A program made the position numbers and the translations under genes. A stretch of DNA of 29,302 nucleotides from a virus: the IMG/VR virus record IMGVR_UViG_3300027896_000159, positions 1-29,302 of that record. One strand, given 5' to 3'. The notes under the pieces were generated by a model. The model made no database searches. It worked only from the letters and a program-made list of their open reading frames with translations, and was not told the DNA's origin. Shown one piece after another: positions 14,564 through 22,298 of the stretch (position 1 is its first letter; each line of letters opens with the position of its first letter).

Positions 14564-15768
14564 AAATCTTAAACAAATATACCTGGGTAGATCCTGAACG
14601 ACCTACTTGGGAGCGGACAGATGCCGGCTTCCTTCGCTGCAAGGCCAGAATACTTGCAGAACGAGTTATGCCTTATTACCGTTCAGAGTTTACAGAAGAA
14701 ATCCCAGTCAGCGACATCGATCCGATTTTGATGCTCTGTCCTGGTGACGAGATGGCTAGTGTAGAAAGCCTCCATACTCTTGAAGGTGCTCCGGTCATAG
14801 CAGGGGAAGATCACACTTGGTTATCTACAGAAAACGTAGGAGAACATCAAATTGGGCAGGTAGCAGGTCAGCCTTGGATTGAAGATGGATATGTATGCTG
14901 TTGGCTACTCATTACCAATCCAACAGCAATAAAACAGTTGGAGAACAAGCAAATTGGGGAAATAAGTGCAGCTTACACTGCCATAAGTGTGTTTGAGCCT
15001 GGTGAGACTGCAAACGGTCCTCATCATGCAAGACAGACACAATTGAAGTACAACCACGTCCTACTTACCGGAGTCGGGAATGGCCGAGCTGGAGAGGATG
15101 TAAAAATCCTGAACAAAAAACAAGGAGAACAAAAAATGGGTGAAGTAACCTTAGTAAAGGTACGGCTCCGGAATACCGGACAGTTTGTGAATGTTGACGA
15201 GGAGTCAGCAAACAAGATTGAGGCAGATCAGAATGAGCAGGAAGGCAAAGAGGCTACGTCAGGTAAAGACTTGACCGCTGCAATGTCTGAGCTGGAAGGA
15301 AAGAACCAGGATGCTGCTGCTTTGCAGGCAGAGATCGATGAGTTGAAAGGGGAACTCCAGACGTACAAGGACAAACTTGATGAACTTCTTTCCGATGAGG
15401 CTGTCGAAGCAGCAGCTGAAGGTATGAATCAGGAAACTGGTGAAGGAGAAGAGATCCTGGAAAATGCTTTTCCTGAAGACCTCAAAGACGAGAAGAAAAA
15501 GGAAGAGGTGAAAAACACTGCTCGTAAACTTCACGGAGTCAAGAAACACGAATTTGTCCTTAATGCAATTGGAGTCAAGACTGATGGAATGTCTGCTCCT
15601 GAGATGAAGGGTGCGTTCAAGGCTCAGTATCAGATCGTGAATGCCACCAAAGGCAAAAAGACTGTCGCTGGTGCAATGCTCAATACTGGCGGCAAAACTC
15701 CGGAAACTAAAATTGGAACTGATGGTGGCAGGACAGCTCTTCAGCGTCTTGGCTATAAGACTAAATAA
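14560..15768 (+). CDS. Prohead protease (DUF2213-like) fused to scaffold domain
   Basis: 402 aa. Residues about 20-180 follow the DUF2213 head-maturation protease pattern: AGFLRCKARI, SLHTLEGAPVI, GEDHTWL, IGQV, QIGEISAAYTAIS and YNHVLLTGVGNGRAGED. His85, Ser136 and His166 are candidates for the His-Ser-His triad of herpesvirus-type assembly proteases. From about residue 193 on the protein is acidic, Glu/Lys-rich and coiled coil (EGKNQDAAALQAEIDELKGE...), as in scaffolds, ending in a basic tail. It sits just before the decoration and major capsid genes, the normal place. An internal start at 15136 probably makes the scaffold part alone. Confidence 0.82.
   Translation: MKILNKYTWVDPERPTWERTDAGFLRCKARILAERVMPYYRSEFTEEIPVSDIDPILMLCPGDEMASVESLHTLEGAPVIAGEDHTWLSTENVGEHQIGQVAGQPWIEDGYVCCWLLITNPTAIKQLENKQIGEISAAYTAISVFEPGETANGPHHARQTQLKYNHVLLTGVGNGRAGEDVKILNKKQGEQKMGEVTLVKVRLRNTGQFVNVDEESANKIEADQNEQEGKEATSGKDLTAAMSELEGKNQDAAALQAEIDELKGELQTYKDKLDELLSDEAVEAAAEGMNQETGEGEEILENAFPEDLKDEKKKEEVKNTARKLHGVKKHEFVLNAIGVKTDGMSAPEMKGAFKAQYQIVNATKGKKTVAGAMLNTGGKTPETKIGTDGGRTALQRLGYKTK
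15122..15138 (+). promoter_or_regulatory. Internal ribosome-binding site inside the protease/scaffold gene
   Basis: AAGGAG (15122-15127) lies 8 bases before an in-frame ATG (15136-15138, codon 193). This is as good as the ribosome-binding sites of the surrounding genes and falls exactly at the boundary between the protease-like and scaffold-like halves. Confidence 0.7.
15136..15768 (+). CDS. Scaffold protein from internal start (nested in the protease gene)
   Basis: A 210-aa product in the same frame as the 402-aa protease, starting MGEVTLVKVRLRNTGQFVNV. It would contain only the coiled-coil, acidic scaffold part and the basic C-terminal tail (KTVAGAMLNTGG...ALQRLGYKTK). This is the arrangement known from lambda C/Nu3, where the scaffold is the C-terminal part of the protease made from its own start. 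Support is the strong internal ribosome-binding site at the domain boundary; production is inferred. Confidence 0.6.
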   Translation: MGEVTLVKVRLRNTGQFVNVDEESANKIEADQNEQEGKEATSGKDLTAAMSELEGKNQDAAALQAEIDELKGELQTYKDKLDELLSDEAVEAAAEGMNQETGEGEEILENAFPEDLKDEKKKEEVKNTARKLHGVKKHEFVLNAIGVKTDGMSAPEMKGAFKAQYQIVNATKGKKTVAGAMLNTGGKTPETKIGTDGGRTALQRLGYKTK

Positions 15769-15807
15769 ATAAATTCTTTACAACAAAACATAAAGGAGAA
15801 TAAAACA

Positions 15808-16434
15808 ATGCCTGATTTTAAAAATGGATTCAGAGGCTCGGTTAATGGCTCTGTTCAAACTGCAATGACTGATCAGCCTGGTGGGAGTCTGCCTGGTATG
15901 ATTGCCTTTGCTTCAGACCTCAATCAGCAGGATTGCTTTGCTATTGGGGAAACTCTTGGTATCGCTGCTGGTAAGGGTGTCGAATTGATTCATGATGCAG
16001 AACAGGATTATCATAGTCAGCATCCGAATCAGAGGGCTTTTTTACCAATTTCTACCAGTACTGCTGTTAAATTTGGTGGCATTCTTATCTTTGATGAACA
16101 TTGTCAGAGTGATGACAATGGAGTTCCAGGCTGGGCAAAAGGTCGAATTGGTCAGGTGCTTCGTCCGGTTCGTGCTGGCGGTCGTATTTGGGTTAAAGCC
16201 AAAGAGACGATTACTCTAGCCAGCACTGTTAACTGGGTAACTGTTGCCCCGGTTTCTGGCTTGTACGAAGTTGGTGAGTTTGCCCCTGCTGCTCTTGGCG
16301 GTGGATCTGCTGGAACTTCTGTCCTTCTTCCTCATGCAGTTTGGGTTGTCCCTGCTACTGCCGGAAAGAATGCAATGATTGAACTTGTTGGAACCCTGAC
16401 TGCTACTGTTCCGGTCAATTCTAGTTCTGTATAA
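15808..16434 (+). CDS. Head decoration / capsid cement protein
   Basis: 208 aa with a clear ribosome-binding site (AAAGGAGAATAAAACA). It is beta-rich and glycine-rich, with VLRPVRAGGRIWVKAKETIT in the middle and a small-residue C-terminus. It lies between protease/scaffold and major capsid protein, where the decoration protein is usually encoded, and its length and composition resemble structural cement proteins found next to DUF2184-type capsids. No specific family is claimed with certainty. Confidence 0.65.
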   Translation: MPDFKNGFRGSVNGSVQTAMTDQPGGSLPGMIAFASDLNQQDCFAIGETLGIAAGKGVELIHDAEQDYHSQHPNQRAFLPISTSTAVKFGGILIFDEHCQSDDNGVPGWAKGRIGQVLRPVRAGGRIWVKAKETITLASTVNWVTVAPVSGLYEVGEFAPAALGGGSAGTSVLLPHAVWVVPATAGKNAMIELVGTLTATVPVNSSSV

Positions 16435-16477
16435 AACAATTAACATCAACAATAAATAAAGGATAAGGAGAAATAAA

Positions 16478-17434
16478 ATGGGTTACGGATTTACATCTGG
16501 TGGTTCACCGACGACTGTCGGGGCTTCTGAATTGATTATAAGTGTTTATGATCAAGTTGAAGCTGGATTTTATGATGTAGAGTATCCGGACATCCTCTTT
16601 CGTGAGGTGCTTCCGGCAGAGTCAATCAAAACTGATATCAATCCTGGTGCGTTGAATTATGTATACCGATCCAGGGATTTCAAAGGCAAGGGTCAGTTCA
16701 TTCAGGGCAATCCACGCAACATTCCAAGGGTTGGTCAGGTAGTTGGTCAGGTTACTATTCCAATGCAGGATGCTGCTGTTGGAGCTACCTTGAGTGACGC
16801 TGAAGCAAGAAACTATCAATATGGTTATCAGTCTTCTCTTGCCCAGGATTATGGCGAAATTATGCGTCGGGCAGCTGACTATCATGTTGAACGGACTTTC
16901 TTTTTTGGGGATACAGGAGTTGGTTTTATTCCTTTCTTGGATCATTCAAGTGTTTCCAAGATCCCAACTACTGCTTGGGCTGGTCTCGGTCCTAATGATT
17001 GGGTCAAGGCAATCAACTCTTGGATTACTACTATTTGGACAAACAGCAAAACCAAATATCTGCCTGACACCGTTTATCTTCCCCCAACTAAGTTTTCCAT
17101 GTTGACCCAGGGTTATGTCATTGGAACTGGTTCGGTTGGAGTCGCAGTTAGTGCCCTCGAATACATTCGTAACAACAACATCTACACTGCTCAGACTGGT
17201 AAACCTTTGAATATTAAGGTTCTACGTTATCTGGAAGGGGCTGGTGTAGCTGGAGTTGATCGTGCGATTGTTGGGGTATGGGATGGGAAAAACTTTGTAT
17301 TACCTTTCCCGATGCCCTATCAGCTTGCTCAGCCTGTCCCAATTCCTCTTGGAGTTGAGATGTTTGCTGAGTATAAGTTTGGAAGTTTCAACGTCAGACA
17401 TCCGTTGTCAATGGCCTATGTAGACGGCCTGTAA
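16478..17434 (+). CDS. Major capsid protein (DUF2184-like)
   Basis: 318 aa with a very strong ribosome-binding site (AAGGATAAGGAGAAATAAA). Features matching the DUF2184 capsid family: an N-terminal arm, YDVEYPDILFREVLP, DFKGKGQFI, a long helix-containing segment with ALSDAEARNYQYGYQSSLAQDYGEIMRRAADYHVERTFFFGD in outline, LPPTKFSMLTQ, and a final beta segment with FGSFNVRHPLSMAYVDGL. HK97-fold shell protein. A terminator follows 27 bp after the stop, so it closes the head transcription segment. Confidence 0.88.
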   Translation: MGYGFTSGGSPTTVGASELIISVYDQVEAGFYDVEYPDILFREVLPAESIKTDINPGALNYVYRSRDFKGKGQFIQGNPRNIPRVGQVVGQVTIPMQDAAVGATLSDAEARNYQYGYQSSLAQDYGEIMRRAADYHVERTFFFGDTGVGFIPFLDHSSVSKIPTTAWAGLGPNDWVKAINSWITTIWTNSKTKYLPDTVYLPPTKFSMLTQGYVIGTGSVGVAVSALEYIRNNNIYTAQTGKPLNIKVLRYLEGAGVAGVDRAIVGVWDGKNFVLPFPMPYQLAQPVPIPLGVEMFAEYKFGSFNVRHPLSMAYVDGL

Positions 17435-17461
17435 AAAGAACTGGGTCAGTATCTCAAAGAG

Positions 17462-17491
17462 AACTGGTCCCGGTGAAGACCAGTTTTCTTT
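17462..17491 (+). terminator. Rho-independent terminator after the major capsid gene
   Basis: An 8-bp perfect stem, AACTGGTC (17462-17469) with GACCAGTT (17478-17485), an 8-base loop, and then a T-rich tail (TTTTCTTT in part overlapping the stem end). It lies between the capsid gene stop and the next gene, with no clear promoter after it, so it probably reduces rather than stops transcription into the tail genes. Confidence 0.8.
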
Positions 17492-17518
17492 CAAATTTAA
17501 GAAAAGGAAACCACCGAT

Positions 17519-17995
17519 ATGTCAACAAGAACACGAAGAACTACAGTAGTTGGAGAACCACAGAGAGTTGAGAAAGAAGTCAAAAAAAATGAAATTGATA
17601 AAATGGTCAAGGACATGAAGAAAAAGGTTGTGGCAGCTCATGGACGAGGAGGGGAAGTGATGATTGCAAATCATCACACTGCCGACTTTCTCTTTCCAAG
17701 AGTTTCCCCATCGGGATTATCGATCCCTCCAATGTCCCTGCCTGCACAGATGGCCACTCCAGTTGATAGAGAAATCTGGAAAGAGATTAAAAAGATGCCA
17801 GTCGTACAACATTGGATCGACAGGGGCTTGTTGGCTGAGGTCCGTAGCGCGGGTCAAGTGCAATTGCTGGACGACACCAGTACGGATCTTGAAGTTCCCG
17901 AACATCTTCAAGAAGACGAGATCGAAGCAGAAACAGGTGGAATCCAAATATCAGCGAAGGCGAACCGGACGGGATTGGGAACAGTTACTATCTGA
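17519..17995 (+). CDS. Hypothetical protein following the major capsid gene (head-tail region)
   Basis: 158 aa. The N-terminal 40 residues are highly basic (TRTRRTTVV, KEVKKNEIDKMVKDMKKK), the middle has SIPPMSLPAQMATPVDREIW followed by KEIKKMPVVQHWIDRGLL, and the C-terminus is acidic. The segment EIW.EIK..P.VQ.WID.GLL is one I recall from small phage proteins encoded directly after the capsid gene. A ribosome-binding AAAAGGA lies 11 bases upstream. The function is unknown; it may be a minor head or connector component. Confidence 0.5.
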   Translation: MSTRTRRTTVVGEPQRVEKEVKKNEIDKMVKDMKKKVVAAHGRGGEVMIANHHTADFLFPRVSPSGLSIPPMSLPAQMATPVDREIWKEIKKMPVVQHWIDRGLLAEVRSAGQVQLLDDTSTDLEVPEHLQEDEIEAETGGIQISAKANRTGLGTVTI

Positions 17996-18020
17996 AATGA
18001 TTAATGACGAGGAATGAAAT

Positions 18021-18419
18021 ATGGCTGGAAAAACCCCTCCTACTTTGACTGAGTTTCTTGAAGATTTCCCTGAATTTTCTTCTTTGAATTCCGGAATGAT
18101 TCAACGAAGACTTGATATTGCAATTTCTTATCTTGATTCTGCAAATTGGGATATCAATTTTTTTGAGGCCGTTGAGTTATTTGTCGCTCATCGCCTTGCA
18201 TTGAGATCAATGGAAAGTAATAGCGGTCCAACAGGAGGGATTTCAGCAGGAATTGGCCAAGTGGCTTCGAGTTCTGGAGCTGGTATGAGCACTTCATTTT
18301 CAACAATTGATGTAAGTTCAAAAGACATTTCACAATTCTGGTTCAGCAAGACCTCATATGGCCAGGACTTTTTGAGATTAAGACAAGAAACAATGCCATA
18401 TGGTGCGATGAGCTCATGA
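18021..18419 (+). CDS. Head-tail connector protein (DUF4054-like)
   Basis: 132 aa. Opening LTEFLEDFPEFSSLN, a helix (IQRRLDIAISYLDSANWD), FVAHRLAL, and the ending WFSKTSYGQDFLRLRQETMPYGAM match the order of the DUF4054/gp6-like connector family (FPEF..., AH.LAL, T.YG..fL.L). Such proteins dock below the portal. The upstream ribosome-binding site GAGGAA is good. It overlaps the glycosyltransferase start by four bases (ATGA), tying the glycan cassette to the connector gene in one transcript. Confidence 0.78.
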   Translation: MAGKTPPTLTEFLEDFPEFSSLNSGMIQRRLDIAISYLDSANWDINFFEAVELFVAHRLALRSMESNSGPTGGISAGIGQVASSSGAGMSTSFSTIDVSSKDISQFWFSKTSYGQDFLRLRQETMPYGAMSS

Positions 18420-20044
18420 ACATTATAATTACAATACCAGGATTTACTCCTCATGGTGGTATTCGAGTTATTATTGAGTGGGCGAATCGTCTGAGCGAAA
18501 AACATCATGTGACTCTTTACAGCAATAGGCCTCAGCAGGCTCAGGAACAAAAATGGATAAGAATAAATCAAAAAGTTGTAATTACTCATTCTGCTGATTG
18601 TTTATCAGGAAGTAACGTATTGATTGTTACTAGTCCACATTATGTTCATTTATTAACTGATAAGAGGTCCCCAGAAAAGAAGTTCATTTTCCTTCAGATG
18701 CTGGAACATTTATTTCGACCAAACGATATGGGATGGCAAGCTGCTTGTTGGCAGCTGTACCTTAGTATATATCCAATGATTTGCATCAGTCAATGGAATA
18801 TTGATTTTTTAAAAAAGCTTGGGAGAACCGCGACAACACATCTTGTTGGTAATGGAGTAAACATAAATGATTTTCCGATTATAACTGATTCAAAAAAGAA
18901 AGATTTGAAGACAGTTTTGATTGAAGGCCTTGTTACTACTAATCCGACAAAAGATGCATATAATATTGCCGCAAAAGTTGGCCGAAGGTTAAAGGATGAA
19001 GGCTATACCATATTTTCATACGGGATACTTCCCCTTGGAAAATTTGCTGGAATTTCTAATGTTCATTTACAGAATCCAACATTGGAACATCTGAATGAAC
19101 TGTATGAAAAAGCTACAGTGCTTATCAAAGCGAGTTTACTTGATGCCAGGAGCTGTTCTCCTATGGAGGCGATGACAAAAGGAACTGTAACTGCAAGAGC
19201 TTCTGAATATGCAGATGATGATTTGATTCATGGTAAAAATTGTTTGAGATGCGAATATAACGAGGAAAGCCTGTATCAAATTACGAAACAGTTATTGGAT
19301 GATTCAGCATTACGAAATAGATTAAAAAAAGAATGTTTAAATCATGTTAAAAAGTATTCTTGGGATTATTGGATGGCCAAGATTGAAGATATTATTGAAA
19401 ATAAGTTTGAGTTGGATCGTCTTTGTATTATCTCCGTTGTATATGATGAGCCGGAATGGAGAACCACTCAAGCAAAGTTGAATCTTACTGGATATCCGAT
19501 TAATTATGTAAGCAGGAATGGAGTTGGAAGTCTGGCCAAGGCTTTGAACGATGGTTTTAAAAAATATTCAAAGCCTTGGCATGATTACGTTTGGTTTGTA
19601 ACTAATGTCGATTTTGACCCAGGTCTTCCGACTGATCTGGTAAAGAAGATGGATGAAACTAAATTTGCAGCACTTCATCCATCTTTTGATAGTGATCATC
19701 CCTTTTGTAGAAATAATGGAACAAGAGAAGTAGTCGAATCTCTGTTTGTAGAATTTACTTGTCCGATAGTGAGAACAGATGTTTTTTGTCAGGAATATTT
19801 GGATGAGAAAATGCCATATTGGGGACATGATCTTGATTGGGGTTATCGCTTACGAGAAAAAGGACATCAGCTTGGTATTTATCATGGTCGAAAAGTAGAT
19901 CACATTTACATCAGAAATAACCAACAACAACACTTGATAACTGAAGACAGGAAGAGACTTAGAGCGTCAACAGATGAGAATACTCGTCTGGCTCTGATTC
20001 ATAAATATGGCGAAAATTGGAAAGAAAAGGTGTGGCCACAATGA
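18416..20044 (+). CDS. Two-domain glycosyltransferase (GT-B/GT4-like fused to GT-A/GT2-like)
   Basis: 542 aa. Residues 1-335 look like a GT4-type GT-B domain: PHGGIR at 12-17 as the N-terminal glycine loop, VGNGVNI at 144-150, and DARSCSPMEAMTKGT at 243-257, corresponding to the EX7E donor-site motif with Asp in place of the first Glu. Residues about 336-542 look like a GT-A domain: LCIISVVYDEPEW, YVWFVTNVDFDP (395-402, DxD-like NVDFD), and YWGHDLDWGYRLREKGHQ (468-485) with His496, the usual acceptor-side pattern of GT2 enzymes. Together they could add two sugars in sequence. It overlaps the connector gene and the next gene by four bases each. Target (virion protein or host glycan) unknown. 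Confidence 0.85.
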   Translation: MNIIITIPGFTPHGGIRVIIEWANRLSEKHHVTLYSNRPQQAQEQKWIRINQKVVITHSADCLSGSNVLIVTSPHYVHLLTDKRSPEKKFIFLQMLEHLFRPNDMGWQAACWQLYLSIYPMICISQWNIDFLKKLGRTATTHLVGNGVNINDFPIITDSKKKDLKTVLIEGLVTTNPTKDAYNIAAKVGRRLKDEGYTIFSYGILPLGKFAGISNVHLQNPTLEHLNELYEKATVLIKASLLDARSCSPMEAMTKGTVTARASEYADDDLIHGKNCLRCEYNEESLYQITKQLLDDSALRNRLKKECLNHVKKYSWDYWMAKIEDIIENKFELDRLCIISVVYDEPEWRTTQAKLNLTGYPINYVSRNGVGSLAKALNDGFKKYSKPWHDYVWFVTNVDFDPGLPTDLVKKMDETKFAALHPSFDSDHPFCRNNGTREVVESLFVEFTCPIVRTDVFCQEYLDEKMPYWGHDLDWGYRLREKGHQLGIYHGRKVDHIYIRNNQQQHLITEDRKRLRASTDENTRLALIHKYGENWKEKVWPQ

Positions 20045-20511
20045 TGAATTCAAAATTGTCTGAAGTCTTACAAAGTGGAAAGCAGGTCTTGATTGATTGT
20101 GACGGGGTTCTTACCGACGGAACACTTACGATTGATCATCATGGGGAGAAGATGTTCAAGCGTTTTCATACCAGGGACGTTAGGGCGATTAGAGAATTGG
20201 TATATAACGGCTATGAAGTCGTGATTGTTACCGCCGATGATTGGCGTGGCATTTATTTCTTTGCAGATAAGGTCGGAGCAATTGTACATATCACTAGAGA
20301 TAAAGGGGAGCTTCCTTACGAGAACTATATTGCTATTGGTGATGACGTTTGGGACTTGCCGATGTTGAGAAAAGCTCGAATTGCTTATGCTCCCGTTGAT
20401 GCCAATCCTGTTTTATTTGCTTGTAAGCAGACAATGGTCAGACAACTGAGTACAAAGGGTGGCCACGGCGTTGTTGCTGAAGTTGTTGGTATTTTATTGG
20501 GGAAATCGTGA
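20041..20511 (+). CDS. KdsC-like HAD phosphatase
   Basis: 156 aa from the ATG at 20041, which overlaps the glycosyltransferase stop as ATGA; longer upstream starts are less likely. HAD motif I is DCDGVLTD (Asp19 nucleophile, Asp21), motif II VTAD (about 63-66), motif III Lys88 in TRDKGE, and motif IV GDDVWDLPML (100-109). The segment FKRFHTRDVRAIREL and a size without a large cap match KdsC and the phosphatase part of nonulosonate cytidylyltransferase proteins, which dephosphorylate 8- or 9-carbon acid sugars. Substrate here cannot be deduced. Inferred to supply or trim a sugar phosphate for its neighbours. Confidence 0.85.
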   Translation: MMNSKLSEVLQSGKQVLIDCDGVLTDGTLTIDHHGEKMFKRFHTRDVRAIRELVYNGYEVVIVTADDWRGIYFFADKVGAIVHITRDKGELPYENYIAIGDDVWDLPMLRKARIAYAPVDANPVLFACKQTMVRQLSTKGGHGVVAEVVGILLGKS

Positions 20512-21257
20512 TGACGAAGGTTGACGTGGTATATACTGTAGGTCAGTCATCGAAACACGGAGATGATTGGGAACTTCGTCATTCATTACGATCACTGGAA
20601 CAACAAGACTGTATTGGAAAGATTTACATTATTGGCCATAAACCTTCTTGGGCAAAAGAAGTTATCCATATTCCCTGCGCAGACCCTTTTCCGGATAAGA
20701 TGAAGGATGCCAACATCATTTATAAAATTTTGTTGGCTTGTGGTCGTGAGGAGTTAAGCGAAAACTTTGTTGTAAATAGCGATGACCATTATATTCTCAG
20801 GCCGGTTACTATTAGCGATCTTGAACCGGAATTAGAATTTCCAAGCTCATTGTTGAGTTCACATTTGAAGGCAGCTGTTTCATATTGGCATCAACGGCTT
20901 TTAAACACGATTGAATATTGCGCCAGAAAAGGAAGACCACAATATGTATTCCAAGGGCATAAGCCTTATCTGGTAAATAAAAATACGTACAAGAAGATTA
21001 TGACTCCACTTCCATGGGCACAAGGGATTGGCTTATTAACTCATGTATATTACAATTTTGCATTGGTTGATACTCCGAGAACAGAAGTTGGAAATACTGT
21101 TCGAATAAATACTGAAATAACATTGGATTTACTCGCAGCAGAACTCGGAGGGAAGAGAACTTTATTTTTTAATCATAATGATGATGGCTTATGTCCTCCT
21201 GTTAAAAAATTCATCGAAACCCTGTTTTCTAAAAAGAGTAGATGGGAGAACGATTGA
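20508..21257 (+). CDS. Stealth-like sugar-phosphate transferase
   Basis: 249 aa, start overlapping the HAD stop (ATGA). Features in the order of the Stealth conserved regions: VDVVYTVG (5-12) and ELRHSLRSLEQ (22-32) as CR1; NFVVNSDDHYIL (86-97) as CR2 with a DD pair; HKPYLVNKNTYKKI (151-164) as CR3-like; and FNHNDDGL (221-228) with a terminal SKKSRWE as CR4-like. Stealth proteins move hexose-1-phosphate onto capsule or other glycans in bacteria, and are used by some pathogens. A phage copy would most likely decorate virion or host surface glycans. The family call is by motif order only. Confidence 0.7.
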   Translation: MMTKVDVVYTVGQSSKHGDDWELRHSLRSLEQQDCIGKIYIIGHKPSWAKEVIHIPCADPFPDKMKDANIIYKILLACGREELSENFVVNSDDHYILRPVTISDLEPELEFPSSLLSSHLKAAVSYWHQRLLNTIEYCARKGRPQYVFQGHKPYLVNKNTYKKIMTPLPWAQGIGLLTHVYYNFALVDTPRTEVGNTVRINTEITLDLLAAELGGKRTLFFNHNDDGLCPPVKKFIETLFSKKSRWEND

Positions 21258-21258
21258 T

Positions 21259-21438
21259 ATGAATTGCAAAAAATGTCGTTATTTTGATTTTGAAGATACC
21301 AATTATGCAAAATATAAACGCTGTATATATGGCCAGGGAAAGAATGGCGTTTATGGTTATATTACTCGACATATTGATGTTGAAAACGAAGTTGCTGACT
21401 GGTGCCCTTTAAGGAAGAAAAATGAAATCCCCAGTTAA
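21259..21438 (+). CDS. Small four-cysteine protein
   Basis: 59 aa from the ATG at 21259, which has GGGAGAA upstream; longer in-frame starts run through the end of the Stealth-like gene and are unlikely. The sequence begins MNCKKCRYFDF and has CxxC, then single cysteines in KRCIYG and DWCPL: four cysteines that could bind zinc. It overlaps the next gene by 17 bp. No function recognised; it belongs by position either to the glycan cassette or to the neck genes. Confidence 0.6.
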   Translation: MNCKKCRYFDFEDTNYAKYKRCIYGQGKNGVYGYITRHIDVENEVADWCPLRKKNEIPS

Positions 21439-21907
21439 AAGAAGCAATCCGGATTGGACAAAAGATTTGATGAAGAGATTCAATTTAGCTGCCAGTAAAG
21501 AAATTGCCGTTGGCTTTCCGAAAGGCAAAGCAGAAGCATATCCAGATGGAACCTCTTTGATTCAAGTAGCAATTGACAATTGTTATGGAACATCAAGAAT
21601 ACCGAAACGTGATTTTATGACTTTAGCTCAACGAGGAATTCAAGATTCAACAAAACCAATTATGGCAGCAATAGCAAAAATGGTATCTAAACCACAATCA
21701 TCGAACATTCAGGCTATTGAAAATCTTTCTGAAGCAGCTGGAATAGCAGGTAGAGATCAGATTAAGAAGGCTATTGTGGACTTGAAAGAACCTCCGAATG
21801 CTCCGTCCACAATAGCAAGAAAAAAGGGGTCAGATAATCCGTTAATTGACACCGAACATATGCATGACAGTGTAACTTTTGTAGTCAGAAATAGGACAAG
21901 AAAATGA
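21422..21907 (+). CDS. Tail-completion / neck protein (HK97 gp10-like)
   Basis: 161 aa. The blocks EIAVGFPKGKAEAYPDGTSL, VAIDNCYGTSRIPKRDFM, GRDQIKKAIVDLKEPPNAPSTI and GSDNPLIDTEHMHDSVT match the phage tail-completion pattern (...E.GT..iP.R.F, ...I...PP.aPsTi..KGs..PLiDTG.m..s). Such proteins cap the head connector or the tail end. The His in place of Gly in DTEHM is slightly unusual. The stop overlaps the next ATG (ATGA). Confidence 0.75.
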   Translation: MKSPVKRSNPDWTKDLMKRFNLAASKEIAVGFPKGKAEAYPDGTSLIQVAIDNCYGTSRIPKRDFMTLAQRGIQDSTKPIMAAIAKMVSKPQSSNIQAIENLSEAAGIAGRDQIKKAIVDLKEPPNAPSTIARKKGSDNPLIDTEHMHDSVTFVVRNRTRK

Positions 21908-22296
21908 GTATTTTCCCAATCATAGGACCACGAATTGCTTTGAGTCTTTATCAGATGGATTTACCTGTTCATGATTTTATATATAGTACTGTCGATGGTG
22001 TGGATGTTAAAACTCCATTTGGTACGAGGACAAGTATTCAAGCGGCTGTTGATCCTTCAAATACTAAACGACTGGAAGAGATATTTGGGGCATCTGTTTC
22101 TCAAGGCGACATCGGTATTTGGACATTTGAAAAACTTTATGTGGTTGATCTTTATCTAGTAGGAGCAACAGATAGGTATCAATCTTATATAACCTACGGA
22201 GGGACACTCCATAAAATTGAGCAAGAAGCAGATTGGACAGAACAGGCTGGAATGTATGTTTATCGTGGTTCACGAGCAGTTAACCAACAGGCGTAA
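21904..22296 (+). CDS. Head-closure / tail-adaptor-like protein
   Basis: 130 aa. The ending segments GDIGIWTFEKLYVVDLYLVG, SYITYGGTLHKIEQEADW and GMYVYRGSRA resemble a small adaptor encoded beside tail-completion genes in contractile phages. N-terminal 40 residues are beta-like. No enzymatic motif. Position between the tail-completion and terminator genes supports a neck role; the specific family is uncertain. Confidence 0.55.
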   Translation: MSIFPIIGPRIALSLYQMDLPVHDFIYSTVDGVDVKTPFGTRTSIQAAVDPSNTKRLEEIFGASVSQGDIGIWTFEKLYVVDLYLVGATDRYQSYITYGGTLHKIEQEADWTEQAGMYVYRGSRAVNQQA

Positions 22297-22298
22297 AG

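Noticed and set aside
15777-15782. TTTACA as a possible -35 box before the decoration gene
   Set aside because: No acceptable -10 follows at 16-18 bp; the matching region is the ribosome-binding site itself.
17997-18017. Six-codon ATG mini-frame between two connector genes
   Set aside because: Too short to call; most likely incidental to the GAGGAA ribosome-binding site of the next gene.
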